From positions 1-10,353 of the forward strand of contig JANOHP010000037.1 in the NCBI GenBank assembly GCA_031406575.1: a stretch of DNA of 10,353 nucleotides. The letters run 5' to 3'. The notes beneath the pieces were generated by a model, which ran no database searches, had not been told where the DNA came from, and saw only the letters and a list, made by a program, of their open reading frames with translations. The position numbers were made by a program, and so were the translations under genes. Every line of letters starts with the position of its first letter. Within the stretch, counting starts at the first letter, position 1. The DNA is from Ga0077555 sp031406575 (lineage in GTDB: Bacteria; Pseudomonadota; Alphaproteobacteria; Rhizobiales; Hyphomicrobiaceae). Shown here one piece after another: positions 1 to 6,779 of this stretch.

Positions 1-78
1 CGCCTCTGGCGCTCCATCAGCAGCCAGTGCCGCCAGTGCGGTGTCAGAGACCCATGTTTCGACGTCCTCTGACGGCAT
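1..78 (-). CDS. 5' end of an unidentified minus-strand gene (partial)
   Basis: An ATG at 78-76 on the minus strand opens a frame that runs off the left edge, giving 26 residues beginning MPSEDVETWVSDTALAAL. An in-frame TAA lies only two codons upstream of this ATG, so the start is well bounded. The acidic, Ala/Leu-rich N-terminus reads like real protein, whereas the opposing plus frames give Ala/Ser-rich or Arg-rich shadow sequence. I see no strong Shine-Dalgarno sequence. The fragment is too short to name a family. It has the same orientation as the 165-aa gene at 553-1050 and the minus-strand remnants at the right edge, so it probably belongs to the same element backbone. The dyad-containing motif at 89-140 lies directly upstream and could carry its promoter or operator. 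Confidence 0.45.
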   Translation of the reverse strand, partial: MPSEDVETWVSDTALAALAADGAPEA

Positions 79-88
79 GGCGCATTAC

Positions 89-140
89 GAACACCGATCA
101 GTCGGAGATTGATCCTGGGCCTCGATAACAGAGCATTATC
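89..140 (-). promoter_or_regulatory. Motif copy 1: GAACACCGATCAGTCG plus GATAA-N7-TTATC dyad
   Basis: The block at 89-104 is followed after 19 bp by an inverted repeat with 5-bp arms (124-128 and 136-140) and a 7-bp spacer. The same arrangement recurs at 10065-10115, with 15 of 16 bases matching in the first block and 18 bp to the dyad. Read on the minus strand, the motif lies just upstream of the ATG at 78. That suggests a promoter or operator, but no regulator is known. Confidence 0.4.
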
Positions 141-141
141 A

Positions 142-177
142 AGGGCCAGCAGGCCCTGAGCTTCCGGGACGGGAAGC
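142..177. repeat. Two tandem hairpins
   Basis: The first hairpin pairs AGGGCC (142-147) with GGCCCT (152-157) across a 4-nt loop. The second pairs GCTTCC (160-165) with GGAAGC (172-177) across a 6-nt loop. No run of T follows on either strand, so they are not classic intrinsic terminators. They sit immediately next to the dyad of motif copy 1. Confidence 0.45.
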
Positions 178-257
178 CTTGTCGAGGTGCTAGACGGTCC
201 CTGCTGATCCTCCCACGTCGTCGGCCAATCAGCGTCGCGTTTGTGCCTCGGGCCAAT

Positions 258-272
258 AGGGGCCACGCCCCT
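258..272. repeat. GC-rich hairpin
   Basis: AGGGGC (258-263) pairs with GCCCCT (267-272) across a 3-nt loop. It lies downstream of the minus-strand gene ending at 553 and could help end its transcript, but it lacks a T-tract and is about 280 bp away. Confidence 0.3.
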
Positions 273-552
273 GCTTAGCGTGAGCGACCATAAAGTTCGG
301 CATCGCAGAGATAGCGGAAGTCGAGACCCGTATGCGTCAGTGCAGTGACCAAGAAAAACGCGCGGTCGCCCCACGTCCGACAGCGGACGTCCCTGTCGTC
401 CGGCCGGCCAGCGCTCCATTATCCCGTCGGCCGCCAAGCCGTCTGGGTCGCGCGCAGAAAGCGCTTCTTGCCGCAACGGGTTTTCGAACAGTTCACAGCG
501 CGGCTGTTTCCGTGATCACGATTGGCCACGACCGTGGCTTGGCGAACGCGGA

Positions 553-1050
553 TCATCGCTCGCCGGGCTGGCTGAAATTGCTTGCGATCCAGGCGGTGGC
601 GCTGGCGCGGGTCAATTTGTAGGAGGGCGCCACCCGCACCTGCGCGAGGAGCTCGCCTGCACTATCACGCGCGGAGAGCTGGCCGTGAGGGTCGTCGTCA
701 TCCGGGACAATGTCGAGGCTCACCACAACAGATGCTGAGCGAGATGCTAACGGCCCACCCATATCCCGACTGATCTCGATGCTCTGGTGCAGCTGCGCGT
801 GTCGTTGTTGCTCGTGGCGGCGGATATACTCGGTGGCCGTCTTGACCAGCGTGATGAACGCTTGGCTGTCCAGGGGTTTCGGGTTCCTCTTATCCCGCCC
901 CATCGTCCACGGCCCGACCAATGCTGGCTCAGGCTCGCCATCCTTGATCATGGCGACGGCCCAGCCGTCATCATCCTCGTTCTTGATCACTTGCGCCGTC
1001 CAACCGTCATCGGCCCAGAGCGTCGGTTCATGGATGGGGATTTGGGTCAT
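553..1050 (-). CDS. Conserved-looking hypothetical protein, 165 aa
   Basis: This frame starts at ATG 1050-1048 and stops at 553. The product begins MTQIPIHEPTLWADDGW and is acidic and soluble, with no signal peptide or membrane segment. The N-terminal half (about residues 1-65) has a WADDGWTAQVI block, a repeated DGWAVAM pattern and a GPWTMGRDKRNPKPLD block. A helical stretch follows (about 66-90, TEYIRRHEQQRHAQLHQ), then an Asp-rich segment (PDDDDPH, near 115-121) and a short beta-like C-terminus. I recall similar hypothetical proteins on proteobacterial integrative elements, but that is memory and gives no function. Three of the four competing frames in this interval are Arg-rich shadows. 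A weak purine stretch (GGA) lies about 9 nt before the ATG. The gene is transcribed away from the STAND locus and probably belongs to the element backbone. Confidence 0.75.
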   Translation of the reverse strand: MTQIPIHEPTLWADDGWTAQVIKNEDDDGWAVAMIKDGEPEPALVGPWTMGRDKRNPKPLDSQAFITLVKTATEYIRRHEQQRHAQLHQSIEISRDMGGPLASRSASVVVSLDIVPDDDDPHGQLSARDSAGELLAQVRVAPSYKLTRASATAWIASNFSQPGER

Positions 1051-1315
1051 GCAAGAGGGTCCGTCCTGAAGGGGCCGCCATAAAGGGTAACTTCACCTGA
1101 CCGGACATCCAGTTGCTAGCGAAGAATGATCGAGGGGTTCGGCGACGTGGCGTCGGTCTGATCCGCTGTCCTTTCACAGGCGTCCTAACGTCATACCAAG
1201 CCATCCAGTCACGTCCCTGTTTTGCGTTGGTAATTTGTCATCGACATGCCGAAGGCGTGAGCAGCGTACTGGCGAGACGCGCGTGGTATCATCTCGCCAT
1301 CGCGAATCACTCTGC
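1051..1315. promoter_or_regulatory. Divergent intergenic region upstream of the STAND gene
   Basis: This gap separates the minus-strand hypothetical gene from the plus-strand ATPase gene and must carry promoters for both. A possible -10 element, TATCAT at 1287-1292, would give a very short leader to the ATG at 1316, but no good -35 element is paired with it. The ATPase frame is open back to a TTG at 1235. The residues encoded by 1235-1315 are Arg/Ser-rich and look non-coding, which favours a start at 1316 or 1331. Confidence 0.35.
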
Positions 1316-4300
1316 ATGGCCGTTACCACGATGAAAGTCAAAGCACTGCCCCCGGCGATCCAAACCGATTTGCTCGGGCACGTCGCACTCGACCGGTTGT
1401 TCGCACCGATCGACAAGGATGCAGAGATCCCTCTCGATCCGCCGCCGTATTGGGGGCGCAAGTACGGCAATTGGTTGAGTTGGGCGGAGCTGATCGACAA
1501 GCCGCGCGTCGTGCTGCTGGCCGAAGCAGGGTGCGGCAAGACCGCGGAGTTCGAGGCGAGGACGGTGATCCTGCAGCAAGCCGGACGGTTCGCCGTGTTC
1601 GTGCGTGTCGAGGACCTCGCGGACGACGGTCTCGAGGCCTGCCTTAGCACCGAGCAGGCGGCGCTGCTCGTAGCCTGGAAAGCCGGTGGCGAGCGGGGGT
1701 ACTTCTTTCTGGATTCGGTCGATGAGGCACGGCTCAACCGGCGCCGGTTCGACAAGGCGCTGCACCGGCTGGCGCGCGAACTCGACGGCGCCCTCGGCCG
1801 AGCTCATGTCTATGTGTCGTGCCGCATCAGCGATTGGCGCGGACGCGAGGACTTCGACACGGTGAGCCGTCTCCTGAAGGCTCCGGCGCCCCCAAAAGGC
1901 GAGATCGAGGACCCCGAAGGCCAGCTGCTCGATCCGGTCTTCAAGCAGGAGAGAACGCGCCCGGCTGTGGCGGCCAATGACGACGTGCCACAATCGTTGA
2001 CCGTCGTGCGGCTCCCTGCGTTGAACGACGCCGAGCATCGGGCACTGGCGCAAGGGCGCGGAGTGACCGATGTCGATCGGTTCTTGAGCTCGATCGAACA
2101 GCATGGCCTGGGCGCGCTGACGGAGCGGCCGGCAGATCTTCTCGAGCTCGCCGAGTATTGGAAGAGCAAGGGGCGGTTCGCATCGCTCGCCCTGATGACT
2201 GAGCACGCAGTGGCCGTAAAGCTGAGCGAGCGGCAGCGGGACAGGGCGGACAGCGGTGTGCTCACGGCCGAGAAGGCGCGGCACGGTGCCGAGCGGCTCG
2301 CGGCGGCGCTGACCTTTGGCCATAGCTTCACATTGCGTGCGGCCGCACAGGAGGCCGATCCGGCGCTGGCGGCCTCGGCGATCGATCCCGTGGTCGTGTT
2401 GCCCGACTGGACCGACGAGGAGCGCGGCACGTTGCTGCGCAGGCCGATATTCGCGCCGGCGACCTACGGGCGAATACGTTTCCACCATCGCGGAACACAG
2501 GACTATCTGACGGCGTGCTGGCTCCGGCGACTCCGGGAACGAGGGTGTCCGCGTCAGCGCATCGAGCGCCTCCTGCTCGCAGAGCGGTTCGGCGTAGCCA
2601 CAGTCGTCCCGGCACTGCGCCCGGTCGCGGCGTGGCTGGCGCTTAAGGACAATGACCTGTGCAATGCGATCATCGCGCGTGAGCCGATGATCCTGATCCA
2701 GCGCGGTGATCCCGGATCGCTGCCGATGGCCGCGCGCCGCGCCGTGTTGCTCCGGCTCGCCGAGCGGCATCGCGATGGCGACATGTACGAGGATCGTGTC
2801 GACGACCGGGCGATCTGGCTGTTCGCGCACAAGGACCTGTCCAACGAAATCACAGCGGCGTGGGAGCTGAACCCGCGCGAGGAATTTCGCGGCTGCCTGT
2901 TGCGAATGATCCGGGAGGGACAGATCGCGGCCTGTCAGCCGCTGTGGCGCGAAGTGCTGGAAGCAGGTTGGGCATCGAGCTGGCTCGCGATTACGGCGCT
3001 GGAAGCTGCAGTTGCCTGCAGCGACAATGCAGCGTTGGCCGAACTCGCGGAACTACTGATGCGGGTGCCGGGGGCAATCAAGGAAAGCCAAGCCGCTCAT
3101 CTGGCGACAGGGCTCTTCCCCGACCATCTCGACGTCGCGGGTCTCAAGACCTTGATCGAAGGCTGCGTGCCCCTCTCCAAGAATGCCGTCGGTGGGTTCG
3201 CCGAGCGGCTCTCGGACCTCAGCGTTGCCTGCCATACCCCAGAGCAGCGGCTGGCCTTGATCGAGGTGATCGCCGATCTCGCGCTGCAGAAGCCGCACCG
3301 GAGCGAGCACGAGCCGTTGTCGCGACGGCATTGGCGTCTGGCCGAGCCACTGGTGCCGGTGGTGCTGGGAGCGATGCGTACTCTGGCCCACGGAGCAGCG
3401 CCGGACGCAGTCATCCGCGCACTGTTGGCGATAGAGCGCTGCGATCACTATCATCGCCATGACGAGCTGCCCGACCTGAGCGCGGCGGTGAACGTCGCGC
3501 CGGCGGTCAAGCGGCGTCTGCTGTGGGCGTCGTTGGACGCGGCCGAGGCCGAGATCGGCGAACGGCCGAGCGAGTTTTATCACGTGCGCCGCCATTCCCT
3601 GAATTGGGGGTGCAGCGAGGGCGACGTGGCGTGGCTGATCGACGACGTCAGCACGCTGTCCTGCCCGAGTGATCGCATGATCGCCTTGCAGCTCGCGGCC
3701 GGCGTGCTTCGCCAAGCCGACCGCTTGCACGAGCACCAGCGCGAGCTCGAGGCCGCCATCTCGGGCGATCCCGCATTGACCGCCGAGCTGACGATCTGGC
3801 TTTCGCCGCCGCCGTTGCCGGCCGAGGAACTCACCTGGCGGCGGCAGGACAAGGAGAGGCAGGCAAAGCACGCTCGGGAACAGGAGAAAGCAAAGCAGTC
3901 GTGGCGGGAGTTCCGCGCGCATCTGCAGGCCGATCCCAGCCGGATCAGCGATGCGGACCATCTGACCCATCTGCACAATCACGGCTTCGGCGATCTGATC
4001 TACCTGACGCGCTGGCTGTGCGGACGCACCGGTACCAGTGCCGAGGAGGAAGCCGCGCTGCACTGGCGGGCACTGGCGCCGGTGTTCGGTGAGGCGGTGG
4101 CGGACGCGTATCGAGCGGGCCTGCAGCGGCTGTGGCGCGTTGCTCCGCTGAAATGGCCCAAGCACACGAGCGGTAACGGCATCACGACCTATCGGTCGAC
4201 CGAGCTCGCCTATGCTGGCATGTGCGTGGAGGCCGCGGAGGACCGTGATTGGGCGGCGCGGTTGACCTCAGCGGAAGCCCGGCGCGCGGCGATTTTGGGC

Positions 4301-5674
4301 CTCAGGTCAGAGAAGAGCTACGCGCGCTGGCTCGACGATCTGCTTGCCTCGCACCCGAAAGAGACGCTGGCCGAACTGCGGCGCGGCCTGCGTACCGAAT
4401 GGCAAGACACCGGAACGCGGCAGCAGACCGTGCTCCATCATCTCGAGCACGGCGGGAGCGTGCCCGCGGTCGCGACCCCGGCTGTGATTGACCGGCTGCT
4501 CGGCATCGACACGCTTAACCCCCACACTGCAGAACGCGGAGTTCGTATCATCTATCGGCTGTCGGCCGAGATTGATCCCAAGCGCTTGCGGCGTGTTGCG
4601 TGCCAGCGCGTTACGACCGCCATGGCACTAGGCGAAGGCCGGCGCGTGGTCGCCGGTCTTGCGCTGCTTTATCTGGTGGATGCACAAGCAGCCATGGCGG
4701 CGCTGAAGCGCTGGATCGGGTCGGCCCCGGCGAGCGAGCGCAAGGCGCGCGCGGAGAGCACGCTGGCAGGATTGTTCGGCCGCGACCGGGCCCTCGCCAA
4801 CGGCAGCCTCACCGCGATGGAGGTGCCGGCGTTGGGCGAGCTGTGCCGGCTGACCTACATCGAGATCAACGCGCTCGAGGATGCGCAGCACGAGGGAAGC
4901 TACGAGCCGGGCGTGAGGGACAACGCGGAATCGGCGCGCAACGCAATCCTATCGGCACTGATCGAGCGGCCCGGTCGTTCGGCGTTCGAGATACTGTCGG
5001 CGATCGGTGCATCCGGCATCGCAGGCATCCGCCCTATCCGATTTCGCGAGCTCGTGCATCACATGGCCGAGCAAGCGGCGGAGCTGCCGACGTGGACACC
5101 GGGCGAGGTCCGCGATCTGGAGAGCCGCTACCTGATGCCGATGAAGAGCGGCGGCGACGTGATCGAGCTCGTAAGCGAAACGCTCGATGCGATCGTATAT
5201 GACCTTGTGCACGAGGACGCCTCGGCACGACGCGCTTACCAGCGCGCCGAGGACGAGGCCGAGGTCCAGGAATGGCTGGCAGCCGATCTGAAGGCGCGGT
5301 TGCGCGACCGCTGTCATGTGCACCGCGAGCCACAGGTCGCGGCCAAGAAGAAGCCGGACATCGTCGTGTCGGCGCTTTCGATCGCGAGCGAGGTCGCCAT
5401 CGAGATCAAGCACGGCAACAAGAGGTGGACATTTCGCCAGCTTGAGCACGCGCTCACGACGCAGCTCGCGGGCCGCTACCTGCGACCGACGAGCCGGCGA
5501 CACGGTGTGCTGGTGATCACGCTGCACCAAGCGAGGACCTGGCAGGCCCCCGAGGGCGGCAAGCGCTTGTCGTTCGAGGAGGTGATCGCACGACTCCAGG
5601 CGCGAGCCGCAGAACTCGTCAGCAATGCAACGGGTGAGGTGACGGTGCGCGTCGTCGGCCTGAAACTGTGCTGA
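1316..5674 (+). CDS. STAND/NACHT-like P-loop ATPase with C-terminal PD-(D/E)xK nuclease-like domain
   Basis: This is a 1452-aa putative defence sensor-effector. Residues 69-76 (AEAGCGKT) are a Walker A loop whose first Gly is replaced by Ala. Residues 133-138 (DSVDEA), after a hydrophobic strand, form a NACHT-style Walker B. VYVSCRISDWR, with Arg170, fits the sensor-1 strand. FHHRGTQDYL (389-398) matches the F-H-R-x-Q-E/D-Y/F-L motif that closes many NACHT/STAND modules. About 900 residues follow of mostly helical, Leu/Ala/Arg-rich sequence with a highly charged segment near 841-866, likely a sensor solenoid. The C-terminus (about 1316-1452) shows Asp1348 in KPDIVV, Glu1363-x-Lys1365 in IEIKHG, then QLAGRYL (1383-1389) and RHGVLVI, the pattern of a restriction-type PD-(D/E)xK nuclease. 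By analogy, ATP-driven oligomerisation on sensing an invader would activate the nuclease. ATG 1316 or ATG 1331 is the likely start; neither has a clear ribosome site. The protease gene follows 34 bp downstream, probably in one operon. Confidence 0.85.
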   Translation: MAVTTMKVKALPPAIQTDLLGHVALDRLFAPIDKDAEIPLDPPPYWGRKYGNWLSWAELIDKPRVVLLAEAGCGKTAEFEARTVILQQAGRFAVFVRVEDLADDGLEACLSTEQAALLVAWKAGGERGYFFLDSVDEARLNRRRFDKALHRLARELDGALGRAHVYVSCRISDWRGREDFDTVSRLLKAPAPPKGEIEDPEGQLLDPVFKQERTRPAVAANDDVPQSLTVVRLPALNDAEHRALAQGRGVTDVDRFLSSIEQHGLGALTERPADLLELAEYWKSKGRFASLALMTEHAVAVKLSERQRDRADSGVLTAEKARHGAERLAAALTFGHSFTLRAAAQEADPALAASAIDPVVVLPDWTDEERGTLLRRPIFAPATYGRIRFHHRGTQDYLTACWLRRLRERGCPRQRIERLLLAERFGVATVVPALRPVAAWLALKDNDLCNAIIAREPMILIQRGDPGSLPMAARRAVLLRLAERHRDGDMYEDRVDDRAIWLFAHKDLSNEITAAWELNPREEFRGCLLRMIREGQIAACQPLWREVLEAGWASSWLAITALEAAVACSDNAALAELAELLMRVPGAIKESQAAHLATGLFPDHLDVAGLKTLIEGCVPLSKNAVGGFAERLSDLSVACHTPEQRLALIEVIADLALQKPHRSEHEPLSRRHWRLAEPLVPVVLGAMRTLAHGAAPDAVIRALLAIERCDHYHRHDELPDLSAAVNVAPAVKRRLLWASLDAAEAEIGERPSEFYHVRRHSLNWGCSEGDVAWLIDDVSTLSCPSDRMIALQLAAGVLRQADRLHEHQRELEAAISGDPALTAELTIWLSPPPLPAEELTWRRQDKERQAKHAREQEKAKQSWREFRAHLQADPSRISDADHLTHLHNHGFGDLIYLTRWLCGRTGTSAEEEAALHWRALAPVFGEAVADAYRAGLQRLWRVAPLKWPKHTSGNGITTYRSTELAYAGMCVEAAEDRDWAARLTSAEARRAAILGLRSEKSYARWLDDLLASHPKETLAELRRGLRTEWQDTGTRQQTVLHHLEHGGSVPAVATPAVIDRLLGIDTLNPHTAERGVRIIYRLSAEIDPKRLRRVACQRVTTAMALGEGRRVVAGLALLYLVDAQAAMAALKRWIGSAPASERKARAESTLAGLFGRDRALANGSLTAMEVPALGELCRLTYIEINALEDAQHEGSYEPGVRDNAESARNAILSALIERPGRSAFEILSAIGASGIAGIRPIRFRELVHHMAEQAAELPTWTPGEVRDLESRYLMPMKSGGDVIELVSETLDAIVYDLVHEDASARRAYQRAEDEAEVQEWLAADLKARLRDRCHVHREPQVAAKKKPDIVVSALSIASEVAIEIKHGNKRWTFRQLEHALTTQLAGRYLRPTSRRHGVLVITLHQARTWQAPEGGKRLSFEEVIARLQARAAELVSNATGEVTVRVVGLKLC

Positions 5675-5694
5675 CGCCCGAGCGAGTGCCGCAG

Positions 5695-5705
5695 GACAGG
5701 AAAGG
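5695..5705 (+). promoter_or_regulatory. Ribosome binding site of the protease gene
   Basis: The purine-rich run AGGACAGGAAAGGACC directly precedes the ATG at 5709, with AGGAAAGGA acting as the Shine-Dalgarno core. It fixes the start of the protease gene and shows the gene was built to be translated from its own site, 34 bp after the ATPase stop. Confidence 0.6.
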
Positions 5706-5708
5706 ACC

Positions 5709-6497
5709 ATGACGAGCGGAATCCTAGGGTTGCGGCATCTGTCGCTGAACGGCTTGTTCCTGCCTGCCAACCTGGCGGTTCAGCAGACGCGGCGCACTTG
5801 CGTGTCGTTGCATATCGTGAACGACGACCCGGACTGGCCCGTGAGCAATCGAGGAACAGCTTTTTTGTATTGGTACAGGGGGCGGCGGTTCGGTGTATTC
5901 TCGTGGCATCAGGTCTAGGATCGTGATCCCGAGAAGATCTGCGTCCAGCTCACGAACGAGGGGGGGCGTCTATTCAGCGGCTGCCGCATCACCCGGTTTA
6001 GAGCAAGAGACAGCGATATCGAGGAGCACGATCTGTGCGCCATCGAGTTCCCGGCATCGATACCGGTGGACCCGGCAGGACCGCTGTTCTTCAACGCGCG
6101 CACGACAACACCGCCCGGAGATGGCGAGACCGAGGAGTGCTTCTGCATCGGGTATCCGAGCACGCTCACCGAGATGGCAGGCGACTATCGTGTCGAGGCG
6201 ATGTCGGTCGCACAGGTGCTCGTGTGGGCCGACGAGGTGAGCCGGCCCGCGAAGGGGCTCCACATGCTGCGGCTCGGTGGCGAGAGTCAGGTCATGCGAC
6301 CAAGGTGTCAGGGCAATTACGACGGCTTCAGCGGTGGTCCCGTGTTCGCCGCGAGCACAATCAGCCGAGCCATTGAGTTTCGCGGGACGATCCTACGTGG
6401 CGGCCATGATCGTCTGTTCTATGTGCCGGCGCCGTGGATCGACAGGCTGTGCGATATCGCGTTGCGGGAAGAACCGCTCAACAGCATGGCGGCTTAG
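5709..6497 (+). pseudogene. Trypsin-like serine protease, interrupted by one in-frame TAG
   Basis: The frame from ATG 5709 to the TAG ending at 6497 spans 263 codons and is open except for a TAG at 5916-5918 (codon 70). Reading through it restores a complete trypsin-fold protease. GTAFLYWYRGRRFGVFSWHQV carries the catalytic His67. EEHDLCAIEF carries Asp108. GNYDGFSGGPVF carries Ser208 in the hallmark SGGP. The spacings of 41 and 100 residues resemble chymotrypsin numbering (57, 102, 195). There is no signal peptide, so the enzyme would be cytoplasmic. It lies 34 bp after the STAND ATPase gene, and cytoplasmic trypsin-like proteases are known partners of STAND ATPases in antiviral systems. With the stop, the first product is 69 aa and lacks Asp and Ser. 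An internal GTG at 6066 would start after both His and Asp, so neither piece can be active alone. The absence of any other lesion implies recent inactivation, a sequencing error or readthrough. Confidence 0.8.
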
Positions 6498-6779
6498 TTG
6501 GGATCAGACAGTGTCGATTTCCCTGAACCGGCCGCTGCACGCATGCGGTGATAGTGATCGCATGCCAGACGGGATCGGCGCACAAGCGCGTTCGCGATGC
6601 CTCCGATTCCGGACGTGACTGGGTCCAGGATCGGTGAGGGCGTGGACGGTAACTGGATGTCTCCTTCTGGGATGATGCGCTTCGCGCACTGTGTAATCCG
6701 CCAACCTAGATTTCAGAGTTCTTTGGCGGTTCGCATGAGACAAGCATTGTCGCGTAGTGGCTTATGCGCATGATGGCCG
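6498..6779. other. Convergent intergenic region with hairpins
   Basis: The protease gene and the MFS gene converge on this gap. I see no gene in it; the 79-codon minus frame at 6504-6743 is Arg/His/Pro-rich and looks like a shadow. It contains three dyads: 6541-6565; TGCGC (6676-6680) with GCGCA (6684-6688); and CCGCCAA (6698-6704) with TTGGCGG (6723-6729). Any of them could serve transcription termination, but none has a T-tract. Confidence 0.4.
6541..6565. terminator. Hairpin after the protease gene, possible terminator
   Basis: Perfect 7-bp arms GCATGCG (6541-6547) and CGCATGC (6559-6565) enclose an 11-nt loop built of two GTGAT repeats. It lies 44 bp after the protease stop. No T run follows, so it could equally be a protein-binding site. 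Confidence 0.3.

Larger units (their letters stand above)
79..552. other. Gene-free stretch rich in short hairpins
   Basis: I find no convincing gene here. A 96-codon plus-strand frame at 332-622 is Arg/Pro-rich, has no clear ribosome site and overlaps the opposing gene, so I treat it as a shadow. The stretch holds the GATAA-N7-TTATC dyad (124-140), two tandem hairpins (142-177) and a compact GC hairpin (258-272). It lies between the stop of the gene at 553-1050 and the start of the gene at 78, both on the minus strand, so it should contain a terminator and promoter region for that strand. No U-tract terminator is visible. Confidence 0.5.

Noticed and set aside
2..112. Plus-strand C-terminal fragment (Ala/Ser-rich) at the left edge
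   Set aside because: The opposite strand gives a more protein-like sequence with an ATG and a stop just before it, and it agrees with the orientation of neighbouring edge genes.
332..622. 96-codon plus-strand frame
   Set aside because: It is Arg/Pro/Ala-rich, lacks a ribosome site and overlaps the better-supported minus-strand gene at 553-1050.
1235..1315. TTG start extending the ATPase by 27 residues
   Set aside because: The extension is Arg/Ser-rich, unlike the rest of the protein, and has no Shine-Dalgarno sequence. ATG 1316 or 1331 is preferred.
1307..2830. 507-codon minus-strand frame opposite the ATPase
   Set aside because: It is a typical high-GC antisense shadow, rich in Arg, Gln and Pro, with no recognisable motif. 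The plus-strand frame carries the Walker motifs.
3053..4165. 370-codon minus-strand frame opposite the ATPase
   Set aside because: It shares its composition with other shadow frames and lies wholly within the ATPase gene. No independent start signal is visible.
4949..5770. 273-codon minus-strand frame opposite the nuclease domain
   Set aside because: It is a shadow of the nuclease-coding frame, which has clear D/ExK and QxxxxY motifs.
6066..6497. Separate 143-aa protease starting at GTG 6066
   Set aside because: It would lack the catalytic His and Asp. The upstream sequence in the same frame continues the protease fold, so it is one interrupted gene.
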